Counted from the stretch's first letter, positions 1-9,168 are shown. The stretch is 64,000 nt of DNA from Bacteroides sp. (GCF_028690125.1 NZ_JAQVBV010000011.1:62001-126000); one strand, 5' to 3'. The notes: a model not told the origin generated them from the sequence alone. Numbers and translations: made by a program.

Positions 1-101
1 AAAGCAAGTACTTCATCGGGAGTGAGTTCGGGATTGGGGTCTGTCAATTCCGTTTCGTTGTACATGAATATACGTTTCAGCCCTGTAACTTCTAAAGCCA
101 T
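1..101 (-). CDS. PRTRC system protein C (partial, 3' end beyond window)
   Basis: The minus strand from 101 reads MALEVTGLKRIFMYNETEL, followed by DPNPELTPDEVLA. This is the N-terminus typical of PRTRC protein C, a small protein of about 70 residues of unknown biochemical role found in plasmid and ICE PRTRC clusters. Only the first 33 codons or so are inside the window. It starts 14 nt after the stop of the PRTRC E gene, so the two are surely co-transcribed. The rest of the PRTRC cluster (ParB-related and ThiF-related genes) would be expected beyond the left edge. Confidence 0.75.
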   Translation of the reverse strand, partial: MALEVTGLKRIFMYNETELTDPNPELTPDEVLA

Positions 102-115
102 AATCTATCTGTTTA

Positions 116-613
116 TTAAGCGAACAATGTACCACTGTTCAGTTCTACACTAATTTTGTTTTTTAATACCTCACATTGTTTTGCATCCGCAGTAGGCATT
201 TCGGTTGCCGTTTTGAGTAGAATGGCTGCTTCGGCATATTTCTTCTCATTGAACAACGTTTCTACCTTTTTCATCTTCTCACTGAAAGCTTTGCCCTCTT
301 TCTCTTCTTTTTTCTTGGCTTCCGTAGTGGCTTTGGATGCTGCTTCCGCTGCTTCGATTGATTTCTCAAAGGTGTCCATGTTAGTCAATAATCCGGTCGC
401 TTTGGTAAGAGGTTGGCAGATAGCCTGAATAAACTCTGCGTCCAGTTCATCGGGTGTTCCACTCACAATTATAGGAGACAGCTTACCTTTGGCTTCGTCT
501 TTCAACCCTGTTTTAGTTGGCATAACCGACACACTCATTTTTCCATTCACTTTTGTCAGTGTAAGGGTGATTATATCCCTGTCTGACATCAATTCTGCTA
601 ATTCATTAAACAT
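116..613 (-). CDS. PRTRC system protein E
   Basis: A 165-aa protein beginning MFNELAEL, with the sequence IIVSGTPDELDAEF at about residues 48-61 that marks PRTRC protein E. The C-terminal half is Lys/Glu-rich and probably coiled (KEEKEGKAFSEKMKKVE). PRTRC genes form a conserved cluster on plasmids and ICEs and include ParB-related and E1-ThiF-related members; their exact function is not established. The gene is first in its transcription unit, which continues into PRTRC C. It is preceded by a structured leader (670-826) and an AGGGAAA box (complement at 630-636) that ends 16 nt before the ATG. Confidence 0.8.
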   Translation of the reverse strand: MFNELAELMSDRDIITLTLTKVNGKMSVSVMPTKTGLKDEAKGKLSPIIVSGTPDELDAEFIQAICQPLTKATGLLTNMDTFEKSIEAAEAASKATTEAKKKEEKEGKAFSEKMKKVETLFNEKKYAEAAILLKTATEMPTADAKQCEVLKNKISVELNSGTLFA

Positions 614-669
614 ACTTTTAAGTTTTATATTTCCCTTTTGTAAGAACCCTTACTTCAGGAAGACTGTTA

Positions 670-826
670 ATTTTTTATCTGCCCCAAAGAAGCGTATCGT
701 TTCCAGTCAAGTTTATTGCCGGAAATACTCTTGACCATCGGGAAAGGAAGATTTTCGGAAAATACACGAAGTGCTTGAACTTGCAAGAAACGAAATTTAG
801 CGCTTCTAACTTTGCGGATAAATAAT
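670..826 (-). ncRNA. Structured leader element, copy A (before PRTRC E)
   Basis: One of seven copies of a structured leader. On the minus strand, outer helix P0 pairs at 813-826 with 671-682. It is followed by a loop containing GCAAAGUUA, then P1 (AGAAGCG with CGCUUCU; UCGUUUC with GAAACGA), a small hairpin CACUUCGUG, and P3 (core 719-758). P3 encloses the conserved motifs AAUCUUCC and GAGUAUUU and a terminal loop. It ends 57 nt before the start of PRTRC E. Helices were paired by eye. Confidence 0.65.
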
Positions 827-865
827 GACGGGCTTCTGAAGTGAGGCTTCCGGGAAAGGAGGCCG

Positions 866-901
866 TTATAAAAGGAAGGGAGTTGAAGCTTTATAAAAGG
901 G
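866..901. promoter_or_regulatory. Two TATAAAAGG boxes upstream of leader A
   Basis: Plus-strand TTATAAAAGGA at 866-876 and TTATAAAAGGG at 891-901 (CCTTTTATAA on the transcribed strand), 25 bp apart. A third copy lies at 1115-1124. The same decamer occurs upstream of most other leader-bearing units in the first 18 kb. It may be a promoter or regulator-binding motif; its function is not shown by the sequence. Confidence 0.4.
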
Positions 902-974
902 ATGAAAAATGATAATAAAAAAGGGAAACCGCCCTTTGGAAAGGTATGGAACGAAAACAGAGAGATAGGAATTC

Positions 975-1066
975 GGAATGTATGTCCGTGACAGAGGGGT
1001 GAAGTGTGGTCTTCCCGAAGATGGCACTTTGCCCGTAATCTCTGTCACAATCGGGACTTTCATTCC
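975..1066. other. Long imperfect hairpin, about 92 nt
   Basis: Nested inverted pairs: GGAATG (975-980) with CATTCC (1061-1066), GTCC with GGAC, GTGACAGAG (988-996) with CTCTGTCAC (1040-1048), then GGG/CCC, AAGTG/CACTT and CTTC/GAAG toward the tip. It lies in the 600-bp gene-free stretch 614-1214, between the terminator of the methylase-helicase gene and leader A. A related arm (GTGACAGGACATTCC-like) recurs at 1086-1102. It could be a small RNA or a protein-binding DNA structure. Confidence 0.45.
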
Positions 1067-1159
1067 TAATTACTTCGCGACGCGGTGTGACAGGACATTC
1101 CAAAGGAACGGTGGTATAAAAGGAAATCCGCCCACCGCCCTTGTTTGAGAGAAAAAAAT

Positions 1160-1189
1160 CCCGTCCTATAGCAACTACTACCGGACGGG
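1160..1189 (-). terminator. Rho-independent terminator of the methylase-helicase gene
   Basis: CCCGTCC (1160-1166) pairs with GGACGGG (1183-1189). On the minus strand the stem is followed by ATTTTTTT. It lies 26 nt after the stop of the 1666-aa gene. Confidence 0.8.
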
Positions 1190-1214
1190 AAAAACGGTTA
1201 ATATAAAGTTTTGT

Positions 1215-4200
1215 TTAGGCTGCGTTGTCTGTAACAAGACTACCCTCTACTTCTTTCAAGGATTTGTCTATTGTTTCTTGCAAAACTTTACGCTCGGCTT
1301 TTAATGAAGCCAGTTCATCTACTTTGCTCCACACATTTTGCATGATTTTTTGGAGTGTCGGAATTTCACTTTCTTTCGTAGCTATTTCCTTATCCTTACG
1401 GATGATAAGGTCGCCAATGCCTGCCATAGTAACAATCGGATATTCGGCACAACTTTTAAAGCTTAGGGGCAAAGCTCCTGTTATTCCATACCTGTATTTT
1501 AATCCGCTTACTCCTTCGACATAAAAGCTATTGTGTTCAAATGAACCTGCCCAATGGTATTCACTTTTGACATAAAGTTTTAATCCCATGCAGTGCCCAA
1601 TGTGCTTAGTCTGCTCATTGCGGTTGCTCTTAGCTATTTGGTTCAATGCTTTTCCTGTCTCTTCCAAAGAGCTGAATTGTTGCCCGATAAGCGTTGTTGC
1701 TTTCTCCCCCTCATAACTCCGTACATATAGAACATCTTCGTTTACTTTTCGAATGAACTCTTTTCCTTGTTCTATGGCTTCATTATTAGTGGTAATTGAC
1801 CTTTCAGCTTTGTAACGCTCTCGATTAAAAATCGTTTGCTCTTTTTCAAGCTGCATGATTTTATTGTCCAATTTAGACTTGTTCAATAAATCGGTGTTAC
1901 CTGAAAGGAGAGCAACAAATTCGGCAAAGTTCATTCCGCTATTTTCGTCCATCGAATCCTCGTCAATTCTACGTGCGCCTATTGTGCCGCTATTGATTTG
2001 ATTGATGAACATCTGTTTGTTTTTTAACAGATTAAACTTGTAAGCATCCAGCGTTTTCTCTGTGCCGTAAATAAAAATATCAACTTTGTTGTTACCCCAC
2101 AATTTTACGTTATTTCCTTTACGTACAGCACGTCCGTTGCGTTGTTCCAAATCAGCCGGTCGCCACGGAATGTCAATATGATGCACCGCTACGGCTCTTT
2201 GTTGTGCATTAACTCCTGTACCCAACATTGAGGTAGAACCAAAGAGAACACGAATTACACCGCTGTTCATATCAGCAATCATTTTCTTTCTGCTCTTCTC
2301 TGTTTTTGCACAATGAATGAACTGAATTTCATGTGCTGGAATGCCATAACGGTTCACCAATTTGTCTTTGATGTCTTGGTAAATATTCCACTCATTCGGC
2401 TTGTATGTGCTAAGATCCGAGAAGCAAAATTGAGTCCCTTTTTCCTCGTTGAAGCGAGTATAGTATTCGAAAATTTTGGCAGCACATTGCGATGCTTTGT
2501 TAGCCGGATCGTCCTCAAACCGTTCAGGGTCTAACATTCTCATATCAAGTGCCATTTTACGGGCTATATCCGTAGCAATAAGCATTTTCGCCTTATCCAA
2601 ATTATCAGGTTCGGGTTGGCGCAAGTCGAGGTCAGTCCAATTTCCACTATTGGCAAACGAAACAAGGCGACCAATCATTTCCTCTTGCGCCAGCGTGGGG
2701 GCGGAAGTGAGGAACTGAATATTTTTCTCGGGCACATCAAGGTTAATCATTTCAGCGGTACGATAATCGGTTATCTCTCGGAGGAATGAAGCAAGTTCGG
2801 GGACTTTGATATAAGTACGGAAGCGTTCTTTACGCTTGATGGCTCCCGTTACACTTAGTTCGTAATCACTTGCTTTCTTGGTGAAAATAGCAGCCCACGC
2901 ATCGAAGCAACTGATATGCTGTTTTGCTAATTCTTTCGGTCGAAGATACTTAAACAATACATATAATTCAGTCAGCGCATTAACAATCACCGTGCCGGAG
3001 AGAAACGTTGCTCCCAAATCTTTACCTGTACGCATCTGAATATCACGAATAGCGATTAACAGGTTCATAGCACGTTGCGAACCTGCGGTATTACCAATCC
3101 CGGCTACTCTGTTATGCCTTGTCTGAAATGTTAAATTTTTAAAAAACTGCGATTCGTCGATAAAAATATGATCGATGCCCATTGAGTGGAAATTAATGCA
3201 ATCGTCTTTCTTTTTTTCGATTTCATCTCTTAACTGCGAGAGCTTTACCAAGAGGTTTTCTTTGCGCTTTTCCAATCCGTTGAGCAATTTCCTGTTGCAC
3301 CATTGGTTGCCTGTCTGGTCGAGGGCATCTAAAGAACGGTCAATGTCTGCCAGCTCTTCATCTAAAATGGCAATAACTGTTTCATCCGCTTGCGGTATCT
3401 TTGCAAACTGGTCATGCGTAAGAATGATACAATCCCAGTTGCAATTTTTTATTTTTGATAACAGTTCCTGCCTGTTTGCCGGAGTGAAATCTTCTTTGCC
3501 GGGATATAGGAGTTTTGCCGTAGGATAAGCTTTTTTGAACGCATCCGCAATCTCGTTGATATTCGCTTTCAGCCCGATAATAAGGGGCTTTTGCGCCAAA
3601 TTTAGCCGTTTCATTTCGTAGGCAGCAACACACATTACCATCGTTTTCCCTGCACCTACTTCATGCCAGCATACCCCACCATTATTTTGCTTAATCATCC
3701 AAATGGCATCTTTTTGCGATTGGTAAAGGTCGTCATAGGGAAATTGTTCAAAGGAAAGCCCCGGAAAGGTTTGTGCCGAACCGTCATAGGCAGGACGTAC
3801 ATAACAATTAAATCGTTCGTTGTACAACCTAACAATCCCATCGCGTACTTCAATCGGTTGACTATCCAGCCATAAATTAAATTTATCTCTGATTTCCTGT
3901 ATTTTGGTTGCTGCCTCTTGTATCGCTTCTTCATCGGGGACTTTCACCGTTTCACCGTTTTTAGATATTTCTTTTGTAAATTCGGGTACAGTGTCTTGCA
4001 ACGCATGTACAAATAAACCTTCTCCGTTTAGATTACGAACGGAATACACCCGATAAGCAATAGGTGAATAGCCTTTCATTGAAACAATAAAAGTATCGTT
4101 TACATCGAAATAGGTAACGGTGGTTTCTATTTCAAAGAGATCTGTTGCGAAATTGGAATAAAGTTCACAATCTACCCAACGTTCCCCGAGGTTAAACTCC

Positions 4201-6215
4201 AATGCCTCATAAGGGATGATTTCAGGGGTAACATCTTCTAATGCTTTGATAGATTGGCTTGTCCATTCTTTGGCTTGTCCTGTCTGCGTAGCGATGTGTG
4301 TATGTAACTTTTTGGTTTTTTCAATTACATTACCTGCAAGGAAACGTCCCTTTTCTTCCCAACAGTCAGTGATGGCATTATAGAATATTTCACCGTTCAG
4401 GCTTTCGATAATTTCACTTTCGGCTTTCTCCGTTGCCTTGGAAATATAGTCCATATCTACCTGTCCGTAGAAATTCAGGCTACTTGCCAATGCTTCTAAT
4501 GGTTGCAGTTTGATGGCAGTATCAATCTTCTTGAAAGCAACAGGCTCGTTCATGATGTCGGCTTTGATTACATTGTTTCCAAGCTGTATCTCAATGGTGA
4601 ATACTTCGATGCCCATTGCATCCAACATAATAAATTCCTTGTTGTCGTTACTATGAAATTCTCCCCATTTAGCAATAAACGCATCATAATGGGCGTTCAA
4701 CCTCTCACGTAAATGAGGAAATTCTTTCTTTGTTTCTTCCTCATTCTGTGAAAGTAAGAAGTAAGCTTCTCTTATTTTGAAATAGTCGGCAGCTCTTTCT
4801 ATGTTTACAATATTCATCTTTACAGGGATAAAATTAGCTTTTAAACTGTCCATAAAGCTATCCCGTGTAAAATACAATGTGCCAATCTGTTCTTCAAAAA
4901 CCACCATTGTACCCTCTTTCATCCAACCTGCTATTGTGCCAGTATAGGGTCTTTTTCCTCGCTCTACCTTTTTTACAGGTTCAGTATATTCGGTATCAAA
5001 CAAATCAAAAAGTGTAAATTGTGCCTGTTGTTGTTTGATGGGAGCTGCACCAAAAAGGTTCATTCTAAAATAGCGGTCAAAGTCGGTTGCCAGCTTATTG
5101 GAAAGAACAGTTCTCATTTCTTGCTCGGAGTTTTTCCAATAGTATCTACGTACATATTTGCCATATTGGTTTTTGAGAATAGAACTTTCAGTAGCCAATG
5201 CCTCTTTCGGTTGACACAATAACTTATTGATGCTTTCGCTTTTTTCAATCATGCAGGGTACTTGCTCTTTCATCGTATCAAGAAAGATTTGTTCTCTTGA
5301 TGTCAGCATACATTTATTTGAATGCTTCTGTAAAATGAAAAGGTCGCTTCCTACCTCAATTCCGCCAGTCTCCATAAATAGATTATCAGGCAATCGAAGT
5401 GCTGTAATCAGATTGGTATTGTGAACGATGAAATCACGCACAAATTTATTGGATGCAGAATCAGCAACCCCTCTTGATGTAATGAATGCAAGAACCCCAC
5501 CCTCTTTGAGTAAAGAGATGGCTTTGAAAAAGAAATAGTTGTGAATGGTTTTGGCAGCTTGTGTATAAGGTTCTCCCCTTTTAATAAAGTCCGCATCATA
5601 CACGTTCAGATTACCGAAAGGAATATTTGAGGCTATAACATCAAGAGCAGGAGTTTCTATTTCTTTGTCGCCAAAAGTTTCAAATCCATCAATAAATACC
5701 TGCGTGTCGGGTTCTAAAGATGATAAAATAAGCCCTGTCACATAGTCTTTTTCAAATGCGATCTTTACAGCGTTAGCAGGAGCAACAGGTAAAAATCCTC
5801 CAATTCCAGCGGAGGGTTCCAAAAAAGTGCCGATAGTCAGGTTGTTTTTACTAAAAATGTGCTGGATATTGTCTGCAACGGCAGAAATAACTGATTGTGG
5901 AGTGTAAAAAGCAGTCAAAACGGAATTTTTAATGCTTTTAACCAGTAACTTGTATAGCTTTGTATTACCCTCTGTTGCTTCCGTCAACACACTTTTTAGC
6001 TGTTGTAACACTTGCTTTGTGTCATTATCCGTTGTGCCGTGGTCTTTATCCTCATTATCTAATAGTAGAACAGAATAAATACCGCCAAAACCTGTATATT
6101 GTTGCAACAATATACGTTCTTCTCCTGTCGCTTTTCTCTGTTCTTGACGAATTTTGAAAGCTGTTGCAATGGCTTGTACATTAGCCGACAATGATTTTAA
6201 TTTGTTATAGCCCAT
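1215..6215 (-). CDS. Giant N6-adenine methylase / SNF2-type helicase fusion
   Basis: A 1666-aa protein of the polyvalent family common on Bacteroidetes plasmids, ICEs and phages and related to DarB-like antirestriction proteins. The N-terminal part has the GFGG motif (about residue 43), an AdoMet-binding region (LEPSAGIGGF) and ASNIPFGN near 195, which corresponds to the (D/N)PPF catalytic motif of adenine methylases. A superfamily 2 helicase follows: Walker A EVGAGKT near 855, Walker B variant FIDESQF, and motif VI QRNGRAVRKGN near 1355. The C-terminus is long and coiled. It is probably carried into the recipient or used to protect incoming DNA, but that role is inferred. It is the sole gene of its unit, with a structured leader 59 nt upstream and a strong terminator downstream. 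Confidence 0.85.
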   Translation of the reverse strand: MGYNKLKSLSANVQAIATAFKIRQEQRKATGEERILLQQYTGFGGIYSVLLLDNEDKDHGTTDNDTKQVLQQLKSVLTEATEGNTKLYKLLVKSIKNSVLTAFYTPQSVISAVADNIQHIFSKNNLTIGTFLEPSAGIGGFLPVAPANAVKIAFEKDYVTGLILSSLEPDTQVFIDGFETFGDKEIETPALDVIASNIPFGNLNVYDADFIKRGEPYTQAAKTIHNYFFFKAISLLKEGGVLAFITSRGVADSASNKFVRDFIVHNTNLITALRLPDNLFMETGGIEVGSDLFILQKHSNKCMLTSREQIFLDTMKEQVPCMIEKSESINKLLCQPKEALATESSILKNQYGKYVRRYYWKNSEQEMRTVLSNKLATDFDRYFRMNLFGAAPIKQQQAQFTLFDLFDTEYTEPVKKVERGKRPYTGTIAGWMKEGTMVVFEEQIGTLYFTRDSFMDSLKANFIPVKMNIVNIERAADYFKIREAYFLLSQNEEETKKEFPHLRERLNAHYDAFIAKWGEFHSNDNKEFIMLDAMGIEVFTIEIQLGNNVIKADIMNEPVAFKKIDTAIKLQPLEALASSLNFYGQVDMDYISKATEKAESEIIESLNGEIFYNAITDCWEEKGRFLAGNVIEKTKKLHTHIATQTGQAKEWTSQSIKALEDVTPEIIPYEALEFNLGERWVDCELYSNFATDLFEIETTVTYFDVNDTFIVSMKGYSPIAYRVYSVRNLNGEGLFVHALQDTVPEFTKEISKNGETVKVPDEEAIQEAATKIQEIRDKFNLWLDSQPIEVRDGIVRLYNERFNCYVRPAYDGSAQTFPGLSFEQFPYDDLYQSQKDAIWMIKQNNGGVCWHEVGAGKTMVMCVAAYEMKRLNLAQKPLIIGLKANINEIADAFKKAYPTAKLLYPGKEDFTPANRQELLSKIKNCNWDCIILTHDQFAKIPQADETVIAILDEELADIDRSLDALDQTGNQWCNRKLLNGLEKRKENLLVKLSQLRDEIEKKKDDCINFHSMGIDHIFIDESQFFKNLTFQTRHNRVAGIGNTAGSQRAMNLLIAIRDIQMRTGKDLGATFLSGTVIVNALTELYVLFKYLRPKELAKQHISCFDAWAAIFTKKASDYELSVTGAIKRKERFRTYIKVPELASFLREITDYRTAEMINLDVPEKNIQFLTSAPTLAQEEMIGRLVSFANSGNWTDLDLRQPEPDNLDKAKMLIATDIARKMALDMRMLDPERFEDDPANKASQCAAKIFEYYTRFNEEKGTQFCFSDLSTYKPNEWNIYQDIKDKLVNRYGIPAHEIQFIHCAKTEKSRKKMIADMNSGVIRVLFGSTSMLGTGVNAQQRAVAVHHIDIPWRPADLEQRNGRAVRKGNNVKLWGNNKVDIFIYGTEKTLDAYKFNLLKNKQMFINQINSGTIGARRIDEDSMDENSGMNFAEFVALLSGNTDLLNKSKLDNKIMQLEKEQTIFNRERYKAERSITTNNEAIEQGKEFIRKVNEDVLYVRSYEGEKATTLIGQQFSSLEETGKALNQIAKSNRNEQTKHIGHCMGLKLYVKSEYHWAGSFEHNSFYVEGVSGLKYRYGITGALPLSFKSCAEYPIVTMAGIGDLIIRKDKEIATKESEIPTLQKIMQNVWSKVDELASLKAERKVLQETIDKSLKEVEGSLVTDNAA

Positions 6216-6273
6216 AATTTTAACCGTTTATTTTAATTTCCCTTTTATTCGGTCTTTCTGACCTGTGAGAGGG

Positions 6274-6432
6274 ATATTTTTCGGCTATTCCAGATGGGTG
6301 TGGACAATCATGCAAAGCTGATATGGGAAATACGCTCGACCATAGGGAGAGGAAGATTTCCCAATATCACTTGCGGAGGTACTCCGGCTTTGCAACTGAT
6401 TGGAAGCGGCCAGCTATCTTTGCGGAAAAATA
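6274..6432 (-). ncRNA. Structured leader element, copy B (before the methylase-helicase)
   Basis: P0 pairs UAUUUUUC with GAAAAAUA (6275-6282 with 6424-6431). P1 uses GCAAAGC with GCUUUGC and AAUCA with UGAUU; P2 is GGAGUACCUCC. P3 is GGGAAAU with AUUUCCC (core 6325-6362). The terminal stem is CUC/GAG where copy A has CUU/AAG, a compensatory change around the shared loop UCCCnAUGGUC. An AGGGAAA box (complement 6237-6243) precedes the ATG by 21 nt. Confidence 0.7.
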
Positions 6433-6490
6433 GCCTTTCGCAGGGCTGCAAACGATGGACTTTGTTCAGCTACAAAGGTTAGGTATCAGT

Positions 6491-6569
6491 TATAAAAGGA
6501 CTAGAAGATTCTTGTTTTATAAAAGGGAAAGCGGCTAATTTTACAAAAGGAAAATGAAATATAAAAGGA
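6491..6569. promoter_or_regulatory. Four TAYAAAAGG boxes upstream of leader B
   Basis: TATAAAAGGA at 6491-6500, TATAAAAGGG at 6518-6527, TACAAAAGGA at 6542-6551 and TATAAAAGGA at 6560-6569. Spacings are 27, 24 and 18 bp, between the terminator at 6587-6611 and leader B. This is the densest cluster of the motif in the window. Confidence 0.45.
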
Positions 6570-6586
6570 AATCCCCTTTGAGGGAA

Positions 6587-6611
6587 GGATGGTTCCTTTT
6601 CTGAATCATCC
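6587..6611 (-). terminator. Terminator-like hairpin after the 99-aa gene
   Basis: GGATGGTTC (6587-6595) pairs with GAATCATCC (6603-6611) with one mismatch, 12 nt past the stop of the gene at 6623. The T-run on the minus strand is weak. Confidence 0.45.
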
Positions 6612-6622
6612 TCGGGTCTTAT

Positions 6623-6922
6623 TCATACGTTCTTTCGGAACAAGGCAAAAGTGCCTCCTATGCTGATATTGTATATTAATTTATAATTATCATCGACAAA
6701 TAAGGTGTAATCATAGAGAGCTAACTTTGGTTCATCTGCTTCTTCTGATTCTCCATAGTCCCATTCCTTGAGATAATTGGCTATTTCTTCATAATTATCT
6801 TTTTCATAAAGAGTTGATAAGAATGAATAATCGCCATCACCATCCTTTACTATACGTATGAGGCTCCATGTGTTATCTGTTTTCTTTTCCATTGTGTCTA
6901 TCATTAATTTGTTTATATTCAT
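6623..6922 (-). CDS. Hypothetical protein (99 aa)
   Basis: Not recognised. An acidic soluble protein with the segment YLKEWDYGESEEADEP in the middle. It resembles the 100-aa protein at 10814-11116, which has YLREWDNDE at the matching place, so the two may be distant paralogues. It is the last gene of the unit 7742-6623. The first ATG overlaps the upstream gene by 50 nt; an ATG at 6892 (MEKKTDNTW) overlaps by only 20 nt and is an equally likely start. Confidence 0.55.
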   Translation of the reverse strand: MNINKLMIDTMEKKTDNTWSLIRIVKDGDGDYSFLSTLYEKDNYEEIANYLKEWDYGESEEADEPKLALYDYTLFVDDNYKLIYNISIGGTFALFRKNV

Positions 6923-7265
6923 AAAAAGCCTGTCCTTGATAAAAATCGAATTCAGGATATTTACAGAATCCTGATACTCCGAATTTTCCTGTGCGTTTCC
7001 CGAAATTGTTTTCTTCCAGCCAATCTATTATAGGAATGCCATTGTTGTTGATATCAATGAATTGGCATCCAGCACTACGATTACACTCCGGGAGATTTAC
7101 CGTAATATCTCCATAATATACCAAATGATCCTTTTCTAAAACATCGAGTAGCATAGCTATAGGACTTCCCATTCCATATTCATAGGTTGAAATAATGGGA
7201 AACACCCACATTCCGTTGTATCTTAGTAATTTGTATTCACGTCCTTCAATTATTATTATTTTCAT
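6873..7265 (-). CDS. Hypothetical protein (130 aa)
   Basis: Not recognised. The N-terminus MKIIIIEGREYKLLRYNGMW suggests a compact beta-rich fold. It lies between the 126-aa and 99-aa genes of the same minus-strand unit and overlaps the latter. No membrane segment, signal peptide or catalytic motif was seen. Confidence 0.6.
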   Translation of the reverse strand: MKIIIIEGREYKLLRYNGMWVFPIISTYEYGMGSPIAMLLDVLEKDHLVYYGDITVNLPECNRSAGCQFIDINNNGIPIIDWLEENNFGKRTGKFGVSGFCKYPEFDFYQGQAFYEYKQINDRHNGKENR

Positions 7266-7361
7266 GTTCGTCTTTTAAGTGCTTTAAAATTAATAACATA
7301 GTGATTCTTCTATTTGATGAGAATGTGCATAGTATTATACACATTCTCGTTAGTTCATTTT

Positions 7362-7742
7362 TTACTCTGCGAAATCTCCAGCGCATATTTTTTGGAACTC
7401 ACCTTCGCAAAACATCTCATATTCTTCTGTATTGTCTCCAGATTCAATATTCCTATCAATAATATCACCCATTTCGTCAAGATAAGCCATATCGGAGATG
7501 CAACGTTCTCCCTGTCTATTGACTAAATAGATTTCATAACAATCCGCGCCCGCATTGTAGGAGATTAAAACATCTCCGGTGAAAAGCCTTGCATTCACCT
7601 TGAATCTAAGAGTAGCCATATCTTTAAAAATTGTAGCTGCAAATTGATTAGTACCCCATGACAAAAGCACATTCATGTTAGTAGTTCCTATTAACTGTCT
7701 TCTGATAGATTCAGCGGCTTGTAAAATTTCTGCTTTATTCAT
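7362..7742 (-). CDS. Hypothetical protein (126 aa), first gene of a leader-C unit
   Basis: Not recognised. Acidic C-terminus (EEYEMFCEGEFQKICAGDF) and predicted mixed alpha/beta content. It is the first gene of the unit running to 6623. Its ATG lies 13 nt after an AGGGAAA box (complement 7756-7762) and 45 nt after structured leader C, which supports this start. Confidence 0.65.
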   Translation of the reverse strand: MNKAEILQAAESIRRQLIGTTNMNVLLSWGTNQFAATIFKDMATLRFKVNARLFTGDVLISYNAGADCYEIYLVNRQGERCISDMAYLDEMGDIIDRNIESGDNTEEYEMFCEGEFQKICAGDFAE

Positions 7743-7786
7743 AACTTAATTTATTTTTCCCTCTAATCATTTTGATTTCGAGGGGG

Positions 7787-7956
7787 ATTAATTATTTTTT
7801 CTGCTCTCAGAATTGCATATCATTCCTGCAAAACATCCGTGAGAAATACTCTTTTTATGCAGTAAAAAGGAAGATTTTTCACAAGGAAAACCGTAGGTGG
7901 GTTTTTCAGAAGAATGATATAATGCAATTAACTTTGCAGCAAAAAATGGATTAATT
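7787..7956 (-). ncRNA. Structured leader element, copy C
   Basis: About 90% identical to copy D over the whole element. P0 pairs UUUUUU and CUGC (7936-7947 region) with GCAGAAAAAA (7794-7804 region). A 7-by-7 internal loop with AAAGUUA follows, then P1 (AUUGCAU with AUGCAAU; AUCAUUC with GAAUGAU), P2 (GAAAA-CC with GGUUUUC) and P3 (GUG-AAAAAU with AUUUC-CAC, core 7839-7882). The tip is CUUUUUA / UAAAAAG around CUGCA. A further hairpin CCCUC/GAGGG precedes the AGGGAAA box. Confidence 0.75.
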
Positions 7957-8004
7957 CCCGAAGCTATCATGAAGGATAAAAGTGGTGATGTAAATGCGTT
8001 ACAC

Positions 8005-8137
8005 TATAAAAGGATTTCGATAAATATGTTACAAAAGGATATTACGATGGCAAGTAGCATATTTCTTAGACTAAATAGTCTCTAAGCAAGTTCAGAGAAA
8101 AGTGCTTGATATACAATGTCTCTTAATTACAAAAGGA
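8005..8137. promoter_or_regulatory. Three TAYAAAAGG boxes upstream of leader C
   Basis: TATAAAAGGA at 8005-8014, TACAAAAGGA at 8030-8039 and TACAAAAGGA at 8128-8137. They lie between the stop of the PAPS-reductase-like gene (8179) and leader C. A small hairpin (AGACT/AGTCT, near 8070-8084) sits between the second and third boxes. Confidence 0.4.
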
Positions 8138-8178
8138 TATTTCCTATGCTGTTAAAGCTAAAGAAAGCAAGTGGAGCA

Positions 8179-9168
8179 TCAGTTAGCTCCATAACTTTCT
8201 TTAACAAAAGCACCTGCCGGAAGAGTCCATATTTCTTCAGAGGACAATTTGATTTGAAGATTGTAGATATAACTGGTTGCAAGGTCTTTCAACTCCTTGG
8301 AAATATGGTTGTAGGGAATTCCCGTATCAACCAAAATTTGTAGGTCAATATTACGTTTTATAGTACAACCAAATTGCTTTTCCAAAGAAATGATTTTTGA
8401 TATTTGGAGAGGACTTATCACATTCGCACTTGCAAACTGATTTTTGTTTCCAAAAATACAGAATTTGCAAGAACAACGATTCCACCCCATATAATAACAC
8501 GGATGAACCCGTATTTGATAGCGTTCTATTATGTTCCAGACTTGTTTTTCCGTCCAATCCCGAATGGGGCGATAGCGGTCTATGTGACGGGTAAACTGTT
8601 TACCATTGCGAAGGTCGGCTTTGTCGGTTTCAAAAATGGCATATCGGGCGCGTGCGGCTGATTCTTCCCCCCGTTCACCACTAAGTACAAGTGTTCGACT
8701 GTTACGAAAACGAGGTTGGTTGATAATGGCTGTGGAACAAACATCTATTTTCAGATAAGAGGAACACCAACGAATTTTTAGGTCGTGGGAGCATTGAGGA
8801 AACTTATGTCGTGTTGTCAATTTTCCCCGTAAACCTCCTGCCTTACCAATAGAACCATCCCATTGTTCAAAGCGGTTAGGGGCTGTATGGCTATTTTCAC
8901 GCATTAGTTCTCCGTAGAATCCTCCTTCTTTCCATTGAAAATAAATAGGTACACCAAATGCTTTCGCAAATTGGCGACAGTAATCAGGTGTGATTTCCCA
9001 ATCGAAGAAAGTGTTGCCTCTGCCATCTATTTCTTGATGCCATAATTCGATTTTATCAACAGGTACATTGTTATCAAGTAAGTAAAGGAAACATGCGGTT
9101 GAATCTTTACCTCCCGAAAAGCTGACTATGTATTTATCATAAGATTGTAAATTGAATCTTTGGTTCAT
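8179..9168 (-). CDS. PAPS reductase / ATP-PPi-loop family protein
   Basis: A 329-aa protein with the PP-loop SGGKDSTA at residues 17-24, which binds and activates ATP in the adenine nucleotide alpha-hydrolase family (PAPS reductase, DndC, tRNA thiolases). Near residue 235 it has a cysteine cluster RCSCKFCIFG that could bind metal or a cluster. Plasmid and phage members often have no assigned pathway. DndC-like DNA modification is conceivable, but no other dnd gene is nearby, so an assimilatory role or nucleic acid modification cannot be told apart. It is the last gene of the unit that begins at 11531. Confidence 0.75.
   Translation of the reverse strand: MNQRFNLQSYDKYIVSFSGGKDSTACFLYLLDNNVPVDKIELWHQEIDGRGNTFFDWEITPDYCRQFAKAFGVPIYFQWKEGGFYGELMRENSHTAPNRFEQWDGSIGKAGGLRGKLTTRHKFPQCSHDLKIRWCSSYLKIDVCSTAIINQPRFRNSRTLVLSGERGEESAARARYAIFETDKADLRNGKQFTRHIDRYRPIRDWTEKQVWNIIERYQIRVHPCYYMGWNRCSCKFCIFGNKNQFASANVISPLQISKIISLEKQFGCTIKRNIDLQILVDTGIPYNHISKELKDLATSYIYNLQIKLSSEEIWTLPAGAFVKESYGAN

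Noticed and set aside
8179..9168. DndC of a phosphorothioation system
   Set aside because: The PP-loop family fits, but no dndB, dndD, dndE or IscS-like gene is nearby, so only the general family is called.
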